This document shows, piece after piece, positions 8,532 through 16,927 of a stretch of DNA of 37,127 nt. Every line of letters begins with the position of its first letter. Within the stretch, counting starts at the first letter, position 1. The notes under the pieces are model-generated. The model searched no databases and was not told the DNA's origin. It worked only from the letters and a program-made list of their open reading frames with translations. This DNA is from Pseudoselenomonas ruminantium. Its GTDB lineage: Bacteria > Bacillota > Negativicutes > Selenomonadales > Selenomonadaceae. The stretch covers positions 1 to 37,127 of the forward strand of contig CACZHK010000022.1 in assembly GCA_902780915.1 (NCBI GenBank), read 5' to 3'. The translations under genes were made by a program, and so were the position numbers.

Positions 8532-10541
8532 TTAGATTTTTAGATTTCTGATCTGTCCCGGCCAGCCGGAACGGGTTTCATCATATACTTCCATATAGTG
8601 CCACAGGTCATGCAACAGCTTCTGCGGCTCCAAAGGCTTGGTGAGGTGGCTGTTCATGCCCGCCGCCTTGGATTTTTCCGCATCCTCTCTGAAGGCATTG
8701 GCAGTGAGAGCCAGGACAGGCACTGTCCGCCCATCGCGCCTGGGCAGAGCACGGATGAGCCTGGCTGACTGCAAGCCGTCCATGATGGGCATGCGTATAT
8801 CCATGAGGATGGCATCTATGCTGCCCGGCTCAGAATCCGTGAAGATTTCCAAGCCAATCTGTCCATTCTCAGCCACCAGCACCACCATGCCTTCATCCTC
8901 CAGCAGGGTCTTAGCCAATTCCTGATTCAGATTATTGTCCTCGCATAGCAGCACCCGGCGACCCTTGAAGAAGTCCCTGGGAATCTCCTCCTTGCTCTTG
9001 CCGGGCATAGGTGCCATTACCTGCTCCAGGTAAATCTCCACTTTGAATTCCGTACCCCTGCCCACTTCGCTGTTCACCGAGATAACGCCGCCCATCATAT
9101 CCACCAGTTGCTTGGCAATAGATAGTCCCAGTCCTGTGCCCTGCACTGATGCTCTATGCTCCTGAACAAAGGGTTCAAACATCTTGGGCAGGAAGGACTC
9201 TTCCATGCCTATGCCCGTATCCCTGACAATGAGGCAGCACTTCCTGCGGCTCCCCTGCCTTTCCTTCAGGCATGTGGCAGAGAAAGTAACCTTGCCGCCC
9301 CCATGAGTGAACTTCACAGCATTGGAAAGCAGATTCAGAAAAACCTTGTTCAGCTTCAGGGCATCCACCTTCACCGTGCCCATGTCAGCCAGGTTGCCCT
9401 CTACCTCAAAGAGCACGCCCTTGCTCTCTGCCATGGAACTGATAGTGGTGATGAGTGCATCGAACATGGTCTCTGCCTCCACCGTCTCCAGCTCCAGTCT
9501 CATCTTACCCGCAGAAATGCGGGACAGCTCCAGGGTATCGTCTATCAGGCTCTGCAAAAGCTCGGCGGATTTCAGTATCTTCTGCAGATAGTTCTGCACT
9601 TTTTCCATGTTGTCAGAAGCCACCGCTAGCCTTGTAAACCCCAAGATGCCGTTCAGCGGAGTACGCATGTCGTGGCTCACATTTGAAAGGAACGCCGTCT
9701 TGGCCCGATTGGCCATTTCCGTGCGCTTGAGGGAAGCCAGCAGGCGGTCGTTGAGCTCCACGATTTTCTGCTGCTGGCGGTACTCCTCAGTGACATCCTC
9801 GAAGCTGCCCACCAAGCCCACAATCTCGCCATTCTCAATCAAAGGGCTCTTGCTGGCCACGATATCACGCATCTCCCCATGGCTCAGGCATTTCCCTCTG
9901 ACCCTGTGTGTGGAATGGCCCGTCTCCAGTACCCACCTCTCATCCTTCTTATATGGTTCATCATCAGCATGCCAGCCCATGTCCTCATCGGTCTTGCCTA
10001 TGATAACGGATTCACTGGGAAAGCCGTAATACTCTAAGAAAGCCTTGTTGGCACCTAAAAAGCGGCGCTCTTTGTCCTTCCAGAAAATACCTATCTGTGT
10101 GGTCTCCAGAATCTTGTCCAGAAGCAGATTCATGTGCTTCTGCTCAGCTCTTTGCTGCTCATTCTGCGCATGCTCATTGGCCACATCCATGAGACTGCTG
10201 TAGAAAAGCCGCCCTCCCTCCGGCAGATTCACCTGTACTGTATGGCAGAGAACCCAGACATACTCGCCGCAAGGCAAAAGCAGGCGGAAACTGAGGCGCC
10301 ATTGCTCCTCCTTGTTCTCCATAGCCCTATGCGTAGCCTGGATGATTCTCTGTGTATCCTCAGGATGTATCACCATCTCCAGCGACTGGGACAAGTAGCG
10401 GCATGATGCCTCTTCCTCCAGTTTCAGGAAGTCACAGAGCCCTTTGGAAACCAGCAGGCACTTCCTGCCCTCTTCTTCCTCATAAGAATAAATGAATATA
10501 GGCATCGGCAGCGCCGCCATGCCTTCCCATTCCATTGCCAT
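8532..10541 (-). CDS. Cytoplasmic hybrid sensor histidine kinase (PAS-PAS-HisKA-HATPase-REC)
   Basis: This hybrid two-component sensor has no visible transmembrane segment in 669 residues, so it probably senses a cytoplasmic signal. Order: a PAS-like region (about 10-120), a second PAS with PAC (about 140-255, FLGANKAFLEYYGF...SFEDVTEEYRQQQ), a short coiled linker, HisKA with SHDMRTPLNG (phospho-acceptor His 290), and HATPase with the N box NLLSNAVKFT (about 403-412), G1 DTGIGM (441-446), FEPF and G2 GTGLGLSIA. A C-terminal receiver domain follows (about 529-650) with phospho-acceptor Asp 581 in LMDIRMP and the conserved Lys in TKPL. GGAGGT lies 5 bases before the ATG. No output-domain regulator or Hpt protein lies nearby, so the target is unknown. 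Confidence 0.93.
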   Translation of the reverse strand: MAMEWEGMAALPMPIFIYSYEEEEGRKCLLVSKGLCDFLKLEEEASCRYLSQSLEMVIHPEDTQRIIQATHRAMENKEEQWRLSFRLLLPCGEYVWVLCHTVQVNLPEGGRLFYSSLMDVANEHAQNEQQRAEQKHMNLLLDKILETTQIGIFWKDKERRFLGANKAFLEYYGFPSESVIIGKTDEDMGWHADDEPYKKDERWVLETGHSTHRVRGKCLSHGEMRDIVASKSPLIENGEIVGLVGSFEDVTEEYRQQQKIVELNDRLLASLKRTEMANRAKTAFLSNVSHDMRTPLNGILGFTRLAVASDNMEKVQNYLQKILKSAELLQSLIDDTLELSRISAGKMRLELETVEAETMFDALITTISSMAESKGVLFEVEGNLADMGTVKVDALKLNKVFLNLLSNAVKFTHGGGKVTFSATCLKERQGSRRKCCLIVRDTGIGMEESFLPKMFEPFVQEHRASVQGTGLGLSIAKQLVDMMGGVISVNSEVGRGTEFKVEIYLEQVMAPMPGKSKEEIPRDFFKGRRVLLCEDNNLNQELAKTLLEDEGMVVLVAENGQIGLEIFTDSEPGSIDAILMDIRMPIMDGLQSARLIRALPRRDGRTVPVLALTANAFREDAEKSKAAGMNSHLTKPLEPQKLLHDLWHYMEVYDETRSGWPGQIRNLKI

Positions 10542-10625
10542 TGTTTACCTCCACCCTTGCTGCATCAAAATCACTTGCATGTATATATTCTGCCTCAGCC
10601 CTCAAAACGCCTGCAAGAAGAAAAT

Positions 10626-10656
10626 AAAAAGCCGCATCTGCCCAAAGCAGATGCGG
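10626..10656 (-). terminator. Terminator after the YjiH-type gene
   Basis: Ten-base perfect stem CCGCATCTGC / GCAGATGCGG (10632-10641 and 10647-10656) with a 5-base loop, then CTTTTTATTTT on the minus strand. Confidence 0.9.
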
Positions 10657-10662
10657 TATGAA

Positions 10663-12012
10663 TCAAAGAAGTCTTGTCGCCAAGACAATCAACGGCAGGG
10701 CTATCAAAGTTCTTTCAATGAAGATAAGGAACAGACGCTTCATATCCAGCCCCACGTCACTTTTGACGATAATGCTCCCCACTTCCGTCAGATAGATAAT
10801 CTGCACCAGGGAAAGAGCCGCCACCACAAAGCGGGTGGCATAGGGCAGCTCAGTGCTGGTGATCAGGGCGGGGATGAACATATCGATGAAGCCAACTAAA
10901 GTGGCAGGAGCGATCTGGAAGGCTCCCTCCACACCTAAAAGCTGCAGATAAAGCCCCATGGGGTAAGCCAGCCAATGGAAAATGCCCGTCTCATTCACCA
11001 AAATGGAACCGAAAGTGCCCCAGGCGATGACCACAGGAATCAAATCAAAAAGAATGCCCAATGTCATTTCCGCAGCCTGCTTAAATGCTTTTTGCAAGCT
11101 GAATTCCTGCGCCCTTTCCAAAGCCGCACGGAAAGCCCACCTCAGCAAGGTTGCCTCTGGTGGCACTTCCTCCGCCAATCGCATCTCGCCCCTATACTCA
11201 TTGGGCACCGCCACCAGAGGATAGACTCTCACTCCGATTACAGCAAGCAGCAAGCCAATGGCCGTGACAGAACCATAGAGAAGGAGGAAATGGTCTGCCA
11301 CCTGCAGGGTCTCTGCCACTACCAGGCAGAAGGGAATGGAAACCAGGGAAAAGTTAGTCATGATGCAGGCAGCCTCCCGACGACTGTAGAAGCCTCCATT
11401 ATACTGCCCGGCAGTGATCAGCACTGCCGTATTGGAGGAAGATAGCCAAGAAGCGATGAGATCCACCGAAGCCCTGCCCGGCACTCGGAAGAGAGGACGC
11501 ACCAGGGGCTTCAGCAGTATTCCTATAAACTCCATAATCCCGCAATCTGTAAGAAAAGGCAGGATAAAGCTCAAGGTAATGGCCAAAGCAATAAGGGTCT
11601 GCCCCAGCCCCATCATGCTGCCCCCTACATCAGGCCCCACTATCCAATCAGGCCCAACACCAAAGAATACCCCCAAGGCTACAATTGCCGCCCCCAGTCG
11701 GGTCACCAGATAAGGCTTTGACACGTGAACCAACTCTGCCAGCCATTTATGCTGTTCAAGAGAAGCAGGCTTCACAAAAAGCCCCCCTGCAGCCAGCACG
11801 GCTGCTATCACAACCAGGCAGGTCAGAAGCCAGGGAAGATTCACGCCTATCCACTTGTCCAGCATTTCCGTCAGAACACTCAAAGGGGTATTGAAGCCTT
11901 CTCCTCCCCCCAGGGGACATAAAAACATCATGAGACCAAAAAGAGAGCAGCCAAAGAACTTCAGCCTGCTGTCCCAATTATTTGTTTCAGAGAACGATTT
12001 ATCTTTCTCCAT
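10663..12012 (-). CDS. YjiH family membrane protein (nucleoside-recognition Gate domains)
   Basis: This 449-residue polytopic inner-membrane protein has about ten hydrophobic segments. It resembles the YjiH/YtvI-type group that carries Gate (nucleoside-recognition) domains: a first Gate-like half around residues 130-250 (LPFLTDCGIMEFIG, SWLSSSNTAVLITAGQYN) and a second around 310-445 (IPVVIAWGTFGSILV, GFIDMFIPALI, LTEVGSIIVKS). Transport substrate is unknown for the family. The ATG at 12012 has GAGGAG upstream. It has its own TTGACA promoter and its own terminator, so it is monocistronic. Confidence 0.85.
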   Translation of the reverse strand: MEKDKSFSETNNWDSRLKFFGCSLFGLMMFLCPLGGGEGFNTPLSVLTEMLDKWIGVNLPWLLTCLVVIAAVLAAGGLFVKPASLEQHKWLAELVHVSKPYLVTRLGAAIVALGVFFGVGPDWIVGPDVGGSMMGLGQTLIALAITLSFILPFLTDCGIMEFIGILLKPLVRPLFRVPGRASVDLIASWLSSSNTAVLITAGQYNGGFYSRREAACIMTNFSLVSIPFCLVVAETLQVADHFLLLYGSVTAIGLLLAVIGVRVYPLVAVPNEYRGEMRLAEEVPPEATLLRWAFRAALERAQEFSLQKAFKQAAEMTLGILFDLIPVVIAWGTFGSILVNETGIFHWLAYPMGLYLQLLGVEGAFQIAPATLVGFIDMFIPALITSTELPYATRFVVAALSLVQIIYLTEVGSIIVKSDVGLDMKRLFLIFIERTLIALPLIVLATRLL

Positions 12013-12061
12013 GAAAATCTCCTCGCATGGTTGTTAGTTCATACATATAGACACTTTTCCC

Positions 12062-12090
12062 ATGATATAAAGATAACATCTTTTTGTCAA
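12062..12090 (-). promoter_or_regulatory. Promoter of the YjiH-type gene
   Basis: Minus strand TTGACA (12085-12090), 17-base spacer, TATCAT (12062-12067). The start codon is about 50 bp downstream. Confidence 0.75.
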
Positions 12091-12154
12091 GGACTATATG
12101 AATATTTATAGCTTATATGTGAATATTTATCCGACAACTGCATTTTATGTGCGC

Positions 12155-12187
12155 AAAAAAGGACCGCTTCCTTCAAAAGCAGTCCTT
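12155..12187 (-). terminator. Terminator of tmRNA
   Basis: Eleven-base stem (12159-12169 and 12177-12187), with one U-G pair in minus-strand RNA, followed by six T (12155-12160). It begins 14 bases after the mature CCA end of ssrA. Confidence 0.9.
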
Positions 12188-12200
12188 GAAATATTCTTAT

Positions 12201-12549
12201 TGGTGGAGATGAGGAGAATCGAACTCCTGTCCGAAAATATTGCTACACCGACTTCTCCGAGCGCAGTTTGTGGTCGTTTTTAAGGAATCGGCTCTCCACA
12301 AACAAAGAACCTCATCCCGAGCCCGATAAAGAATTCCCCTGCAGGCTCTCGGACATAACCCGCCAGGTATCCCACATTTGGCCTCTCTTCTGTCCTAGTG
12401 GGAGTCAGTCAGAGAGAGGTGGCTTTAAGCAGCCAGTGCGTAATCTTCGTTAGCTTTTATATTTAAGCTAGTTGCCAATTTTAACGAGATCAGGCGTCTC
12501 GGCTCGCTATCGACATACCATCTATCCCCGTCGAGACCATTACATCCCC
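12201..12549 (-). ncRNA. ssrA: Transfer-messenger RNA (tmRNA)
   Basis: tmRNA rescues stalled ribosomes and tags the nascent chain for proteolysis. The 5' end GGGGATGTAATGG (from 12549) pairs with the 3' CATCTCC arm (7 bp, one G-U), followed by ACCA with CCA encoded at 12203-12201. The T-arm GTTCGATTC motif is present near the 3' end. The tag reading frame starts at GCT (12454-12452) and encodes ANEDYALAA before TAA (12427-12425), a typical degradation tag ending in ALAA. The mature length is 349 nt. A consensus promoter starts the transcript about 45 nt upstream of the mature 5' end, so RNase P trimming is expected. Confidence 0.97.
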
Positions 12550-12600
12550 ACAAGATGATAAGCATGCCCCAAAATGCACAATGCACTTGGTTTTCTTTAC

Positions 12601-12629
12601 AGTATACTTTCACCTCAGATGTTTGTCAA
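12601..12629 (-). promoter_or_regulatory. Promoter of ssrA
   Basis: Minus strand TTGACA (12624-12629), 17-base spacer, TATACT (12601-12606). Confidence 0.9.
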
Positions 12630-12766
12630 CCCCCTAATGCAGCTCTTTTTTCAAAATCATAGCCAAAGCATCTTGCTTCCCCAGACATGAAATTGAAGGT
12701 TGATTTGTTTTATGCCAATATAAAAATGCCATGCTTTCAGCTATGGTAAAAACTGACAATTTACGC

Positions 12767-12772
12767 TATAAT
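12767..12772 (+). promoter_or_regulatory. Likely -10 element of glgB
   Basis: Perfect TATAAT about 80 bp before the glgB start. No good -35 is visible at 16-18 bases (TGGTAA at 17). This would suit a weak or activator-dependent promoter. The rest of 12630-12846 holds no other gene I can support. Confidence 0.5.
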
Positions 12773-12813
12773 AAATTAGTGAATATTTTTTGACTTTGGG
12801 ATTGGAGGAGTGA

Positions 12814-12839
12814 GCCGTTGCAGGACGGACTGCGGCGGC
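12814..12839 (+). promoter_or_regulatory. Hairpin between Shine-Dalgarno and start codon of glgB
   Basis: The only strong ribosome binding site, GGAGGAG at 12804-12810, is 36 bases before the glgB ATG, which is far too long. Between them lies a 10-bp hairpin (12814-12823 with 12830-12839; all pairs match, two of them G-U; 6-base loop). Folding would bring the site to about 11 bases from the ATG. Confidence 0.55.
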
Positions 12840-12846
12840 GCAGACT

Positions 12847-14865
12847 ATGGCAAAAAACAAAGACATCGGCATTATCGCACACGACGAATGGCTCAGGCCC
12901 TACGAACATGCTATCCGTGGACGCCATGACCATGCCCTCTGGAAGATCAGCCAGCTGACCCAAAACGGCAAGCGCTCCCTGTCGGACTTTGCCACGGGCC
13001 ATCTTTACTATGGCCTGCACAAGCAGGGCCGGGGGTGGGTCTTCCGCGAATGGGCGCCCAACGCCCTCTCTATCTATTTGATCGGCGATTTCAACAACTG
13101 GCAGGAAGACGAAGCCTATAAACTCAAGCACCTTCCTGGCACTGGGGATTGGGAACTGGTTGTCCCTGCCGGAAAAATCAAGCATGGCGACCTCTACAAG
13201 ATGAAAGTCCACTGGCGTGGCGGTGAAGGCGAGCGCATCCCTGCCTGGGCGCAACGGGTAGTGCAGGACGAGGAGACCAAGATTTTCTCCGCCCAGGTCT
13301 GGAATCCCCGCAAGAAATTCACCTGGCATGATGACAATTTCAAGGCTGACAAGTCCCCCCTGCTCATCTATGAATGCCATGTGGGCATGGGTCAGGATGC
13401 CGAAAAGGTAGGCACTTACAAAGAGTTCAAGGATAACGTCCTGCCCCGGGTGAAAAAGGACGGCTACAACTGCGTGCAGATCATGGCTATCCAGGAACAC
13501 CCCTACTATGGCAGCTTTGGCTACCATGTGAGCTCTTTCTTCGCTCCCAGCAGCCGCTTCGGCACCCCTGAGGAACTGAAAGAACTCATTGATACCGCCC
13601 ACAGCATGGGCCTGGCAGTCATCATGGACATTGTCCACAGCCACGCTGTCAAAAACGAGGTAGAGGGCTTGGGCAACCTCTGTGGCGACCCCAACCAGTT
13701 CTTCTATCCCGGTGACCGCCATGAGCATCCTGCCTGGGACAGCCTCTGCTTCGACTACGGCAAGGATGATGTACTCCATTTCCTCCTTTCCAACTGCAAA
13801 TACTGGCTGGAAGAGTTCCACTTCGACGGTTTCCGCTTTGACGGCATCACCTCCATGCTCTACTACAGCCATGGCCTGGGCGAAGCCTTCATGAATTATG
13901 GTGATTATTTCAACGGCCATCAGGACGACAATGCCATCTGCTACCTGACCCTGGCCAACAAGCTCATCCACGAGGTGAAGCCCGGCGCCATCACCATCGC
14001 CGAAGATGTCAGTGGCATGCCCGGCCTGGCTGCCAAATTTGAAGACGGCGGCTACGGCTTTGACTACCGCCTGGCCATGAACATCCCTGACTACTGGATC
14101 AAGACCATCAAGGAACAGCAGGATGAGGACTGGAAGATGTCCAGCATCTACTGGGAAGTCACCAACCGCCGTCAGGACGAGAAGACCATTTCCTATGCAG
14201 AAAGCCATGACCAGGCTCTGGTAGGTGACAAGACCATCATCTTCCGCCTCATCGATGCTGATATGTACTGGCACTTCAGCAAGAAAGACCGCAACGGCAT
14301 GGTTGACCGCGGCATTGCCCTGCACAAGATGATTCGCCTGGTGACCGCCTCCACCCTGAACGGCGGCTATCTGAACTTCATGGGCAACGAGTTCGGCCAC
14401 CCCGAGTGGATTGATTTCCCCCGTGAAGGCAATGGCTGGAGCTATAAGTATGCCCGCCGCCAGTGGCATTTGGTGGATGATCAGAATCTCTGCTACCACT
14501 ATCTGGGAGATTTCGACCAGGCTATGCTCTCCTGCTTGAAGACTGTGAAGAACATACAGAAGCAGCCGGTAGTAGAAATCTGGCACAATGACGGCGATCA
14601 GGTGCTGGCCTACATGCGCGGTGACCTCATCTTCATCTTCAACTTCTCTCCCACCCGCTCCTTCCCGGACTATGGTTTCCTGGTACCCAAAGGAAAATAC
14701 AAAGTCGTGCTGAACAGCGATGCAGTAGAGTTTGGCGGCAACGGCCTGGCTGACGACAGCGTAGTCCATGCCACCATCCCTGACCCCCTTTACGAGAAAG
14801 ATGGCAAGGAGTGGCTGAAAATCTACATTCCTGCCCGCAGCGCCGTGGTACTGCGCAAGAAATAA
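12847..14865 (+). CDS. glgB: 1,4-alpha-glucan branching enzyme (GH13, eukaryote-like subfamily 8 type)
   Basis: The enzyme forms alpha-1,6 branches in glycogen. The 672-residue product has an N-terminal CBM48 module (about 50-150, GWVFREWAPNA) and a GH13 barrel. The four conserved regions are visible: DIVHSHAV (261-268), GFRFDGITS with nucleophile Asp 332, AEDVSG with acid/base Glu 386, and ESHDQ with His 454/Asp 455. A C-terminal beta domain ends the protein. The layout (short N terminus starting near CBM48, IYECHVGM) is that of the subfamily shared with plants and animals rather than E. coli-type GlgB. An in-frame TGA lies 12 codons upstream of the ATG and no other start lies between, so the ATG at 12847 is firm. 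No other glycogen gene is adjacent. Confidence 0.94.
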   Translation: MAKNKDIGIIAHDEWLRPYEHAIRGRHDHALWKISQLTQNGKRSLSDFATGHLYYGLHKQGRGWVFREWAPNALSIYLIGDFNNWQEDEAYKLKHLPGTGDWELVVPAGKIKHGDLYKMKVHWRGGEGERIPAWAQRVVQDEETKIFSAQVWNPRKKFTWHDDNFKADKSPLLIYECHVGMGQDAEKVGTYKEFKDNVLPRVKKDGYNCVQIMAIQEHPYYGSFGYHVSSFFAPSSRFGTPEELKELIDTAHSMGLAVIMDIVHSHAVKNEVEGLGNLCGDPNQFFYPGDRHEHPAWDSLCFDYGKDDVLHFLLSNCKYWLEEFHFDGFRFDGITSMLYYSHGLGEAFMNYGDYFNGHQDDNAICYLTLANKLIHEVKPGAITIAEDVSGMPGLAAKFEDGGYGFDYRLAMNIPDYWIKTIKEQQDEDWKMSSIYWEVTNRRQDEKTISYAESHDQALVGDKTIIFRLIDADMYWHFSKKDRNGMVDRGIALHKMIRLVTASTLNGGYLNFMGNEFGHPEWIDFPREGNGWSYKYARRQWHLVDDQNLCYHYLGDFDQAMLSCLKTVKNIQKQPVVEIWHNDGDQVLAYMRGDLIFIFNFSPTRSFPDYGFLVPKGKYKVVLNSDAVEFGGNGLADDSVVHATIPDPLYEKDGKEWLKIYIPARSAVVLRKK

Positions 14866-14885
14866 GATATCCTCATAAATGACAA

Positions 14886-14929
14886 GCCCCCGGGAAATCA
14901 GGCAGCTGGCCTGATTCCCGGGGGCTTTT
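14886..14929. terminator. Shared terminator between convergent glgB and hisA
   Basis: GC-rich stem of 17 pairs with one bulged A (14886-14903 and 14909-14925), followed by TTTT on the plus strand. It is the only terminator-like structure between the two convergent genes. On the minus strand the tail is poorer (TTGTCATTT). Confidence 0.85.
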
Positions 14930-14977
14930 GTGCATATTCAATATATCTGAAATTATGCCTGCTTTTTCCTTATTGAG

Positions 14978-15703
14978 TTACGCTCCTGCCACAGCCAGGG
15001 CTTCCTTCAAGTCAAGGGTATGCATATAGAGGGACTTGCCTAAAATAGCACCTGCCACACCTGACTTTTCATGTTCTTTCAAGGCCTTGATGTCTTCCAG
15101 GTCTTTGATGCCGCCGGAGGCTACCACCTCAAGGCCGCTCTTTTCTGCCATCTCCACGGTGGCTGCCACATTCACACCACCTAAAGTACCGTCACGGCTG
15201 ATATCCGTGTAAATGATGGTCTTGACACCTGCTTCTGCCATCATCTTCCCCAGCACGGGAGCCTCAAGGTTGCTGGTCTGTCCCCAGCCCTCTACCGCCA
15301 CCATGCCCTCCTTGGCATCGATGCCCACCACCACCCGGTCACCGTACTGCTCGCAGGCGGCCTTGACCAGAGCAGGGTCATGGACAGCTACAGAGCCAAG
15401 TATGACCCGGCGCACACCCAGACCGAGGACTTCTTTGATATCATCAAGGGTGCGTATACCGCCCCCCAGCTCTACGGGAATCTTCACCTTGGCCAAAATA
15501 GCCTTCACCGTCTCCAGATTCTGGGGTTTCCCCGCCCTGGCACCGTCCAGATCCACCAGGTGCAGGAATTCTGCCCCCTGACTCTCCCACTGAGCCGCCA
15601 TATCTGCAGGACTGTCAGAGAACACCGTCTCCTGGTCAAAATCTCCCTTCAGAAGCCGCACACATTTGCCGCCCCGAATATCTATCGCCGGAAAAAGTTT
15701 CAT
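14978..15703 (-). CDS. hisA: Phosphoribosylformimino-5-aminoimidazole carboxamide ribotide isomerase HisA
   Basis: HisA converts ProFAR to PRFAR, the fourth step of histidine synthesis. The 241-residue (beta/alpha)8 barrel is full length. Catalytic Asp 8 (FPAIDIRGG) and Asp 129 (VGIDAKEG) are both present, as are the phosphate-binding GGGIR and ASGGI loops. It is the last gene of the operon: HisF, which normally follows, is absent. GGGGACAGGGC precedes the ATG, and the gap from hisH is 13 bp. Confidence 0.97.
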   Translation of the reverse strand: MKLFPAIDIRGGKCVRLLKGDFDQETVFSDSPADMAAQWESQGAEFLHLVDLDGARAGKPQNLETVKAILAKVKIPVELGGGIRTLDDIKEVLGLGVRRVILGSVAVHDPALVKAACEQYGDRVVVGIDAKEGMVAVEGWGQTSNLEAPVLGKMMAEAGVKTIIYTDISRDGTLGGVNVAATVEMAEKSGLEVVASGGIKDLEDIKALKEHEKSGVAGAILGKSLYMHTLDLKEALAVAGA

Positions 15704-15716
15704 GCCCTGTCCCCTT

Positions 15717-16325
15717 TCATGCCTTACAACTTACGAAATTCCGCAATATCTGCAAACCAGTCCTGCCGGATTTCTCCGGGTGGAACTGAGTAGCTTCCAC
15801 CTTGCCCTGCTTTACCGAAGCCGTAAGCTTGCTGCCGTAATTGGTAATTGCTGTCACAACTTCAGCGTTTTCCGGCACAGCATGATAGCTGTGGACGAAA
15901 TAAACATAGCTGCCAGCGGGCAATTCATCATACAAATCTGTGTTCTTTTCCTCGGCCAGGGCATTCCAGCCCATATGAGGCACCTTGAGTCCAGGAGCCT
16001 CAATCTTCCTCACATGCCCTTTGATGATACCCAGCCCCGGCACTCCGGGGCTTTCCTCGCTATCCTCAAAGAGTATCTGCAGTCCCACGCAGATGCCCAG
16101 CAGGGGGACACCGGCGCTGATTCTTTCCTTGATAACTGGTATGAGGCCGGACCGGTTAAGTTCCTTCATGCAGTCCCCAAAGGCTCCCACCCCCGGCAGC
16201 ACGATTTTCTCCGCCTGGCGGATCACCGCTTCATCACTGGTGATTTCCGCCTCTGCTCCTGCAGCCAGCAGGGCTTTGTGGACGCTGAAAAGGTTGCCCA
16301 CACCATAGTCTACTATTGCTATCAT
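15717..16325 (-). CDS. hisH: Imidazole glycerol phosphate synthase glutaminase subunit HisH
   Basis: HisH supplies ammonia to HisF in IGP synthase. The class I glutamine amidotransferase triad is visible: Cys 79 in GICVGLQ, His 182 and Glu 184 in QFHPEKSG. The N terminus IAIVDYGVGNLFSV and PGVGAFGDCM are typical. The product is 202 residues. The start overlaps the hisB stop as TAATG, so the two are translationally coupled. Its partner gene hisF is not in the window. Confidence 0.97.
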   Translation of the reverse strand: MIAIVDYGVGNLFSVHKALLAAGAEAEITSDEAVIRQAEKIVLPGVGAFGDCMKELNRSGLIPVIKERISAGVPLLGICVGLQILFEDSEESPGVPGLGIIKGHVRKIEAPGLKVPHMGWNALAEEKNTDLYDELPAGSYVYFVHSYHAVPENAEVVTAITNYGSKLTASVKQGKVEATQFHPEKSGRTGLQILRNFVSCKA

Positions 16326-16927
16326 TATAAGCTCCCTTTCGTCGAAGGCACCCCCTGCACACGAGGGTCTATAGACACCGCCTCACGCAGGGCATGGCCC
16401 AGGGCCTTGAAGATGGCCTCTACCTTGTGATGGGAATTGGTACCGTAGAGCACCTTCACATGCAGGGTCAGCCCCGCATTCACTGCCAAAGCCCGCAGAA
16501 ATTCCTCCGTAAGCTCCGTATCATAGCCCCCAATCATGGGTGCCATCTCTCCCCCGTCGTAGACCAGGAAAGGCCTGCCGCTGATATCCAAAGAAACAAA
16601 AGCCAGAGCTTCGTCCATGGGCAGGTAGAAGGTGCCATAGCGCCTTATCCCTCGCTTGTCCCCCAGTGCTTCCTGCAGGGCAAGGCCCATGGTGATGCCA
16701 ATATCTTCCACACTGTGATGGCCGTCCACTTCCAAGTCCCCATCGCAGCGCACCTCCAAATTGAAGAGCCCATGGCACTGGAAGAGATTCAGCATATGGT
16801 CAAAGAAGCCGATGCCAGTATCTATGCAGCCTTCGCCGCTGCCATCAAGATTCAGCGCCACCTTGACGGAAGTTTCCGCCGTATCACGGCTTACTTCAGC
16901 CCTGCGCAATTTATTATTCTCGCTCAT
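16325..16927 (-). CDS. hisB: Imidazoleglycerol-phosphate dehydratase HisB
   Basis: HisB is the manganese-dependent dehydratase that makes imidazole acetol phosphate. At 200 residues it is monofunctional and lacks the histidinol-phosphatase domain of enteric HisB. Metal ligands sit in FFDHML, EVDGHHSVEDIGI and the C-terminal SHHKVEAIFKALG. GGAGGGG lies upstream of the ATG at 16927. It overlaps hisD by 4 bp (ATGA). Confidence 0.97.
   Translation of the reverse strand: MSENNKLRRAEVSRDTAETSVKVALNLDGSGEGCIDTGIGFFDHMLNLFQCHGLFNLEVRCDGDLEVDGHHSVEDIGITMGLALQEALGDKRGIRRYGTFYLPMDEALAFVSLDISGRPFLVYDGGEMAPMIGGYDTELTEEFLRALAVNAGLTLHVKVLYGTNSHHKVEAIFKALGHALREAVSIDPRVQGVPSTKGSL

Noticed and set aside
12425..12613. 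62-codon minus-strand frame ending in ANEDYALAA
   Set aside because: Only the last nine codons are translated, as the tmRNA tag; the rest is tmRNA structure.
12766..14769. 667-codon open frame on the minus strand opposite glgB
   Set aside because: It is a shadow of the GC-rich codon pattern of glgB. It has no ribosome binding site and its product is low-complexity V/A/G-rich with no domain, whereas glgB has all catalytic motifs.
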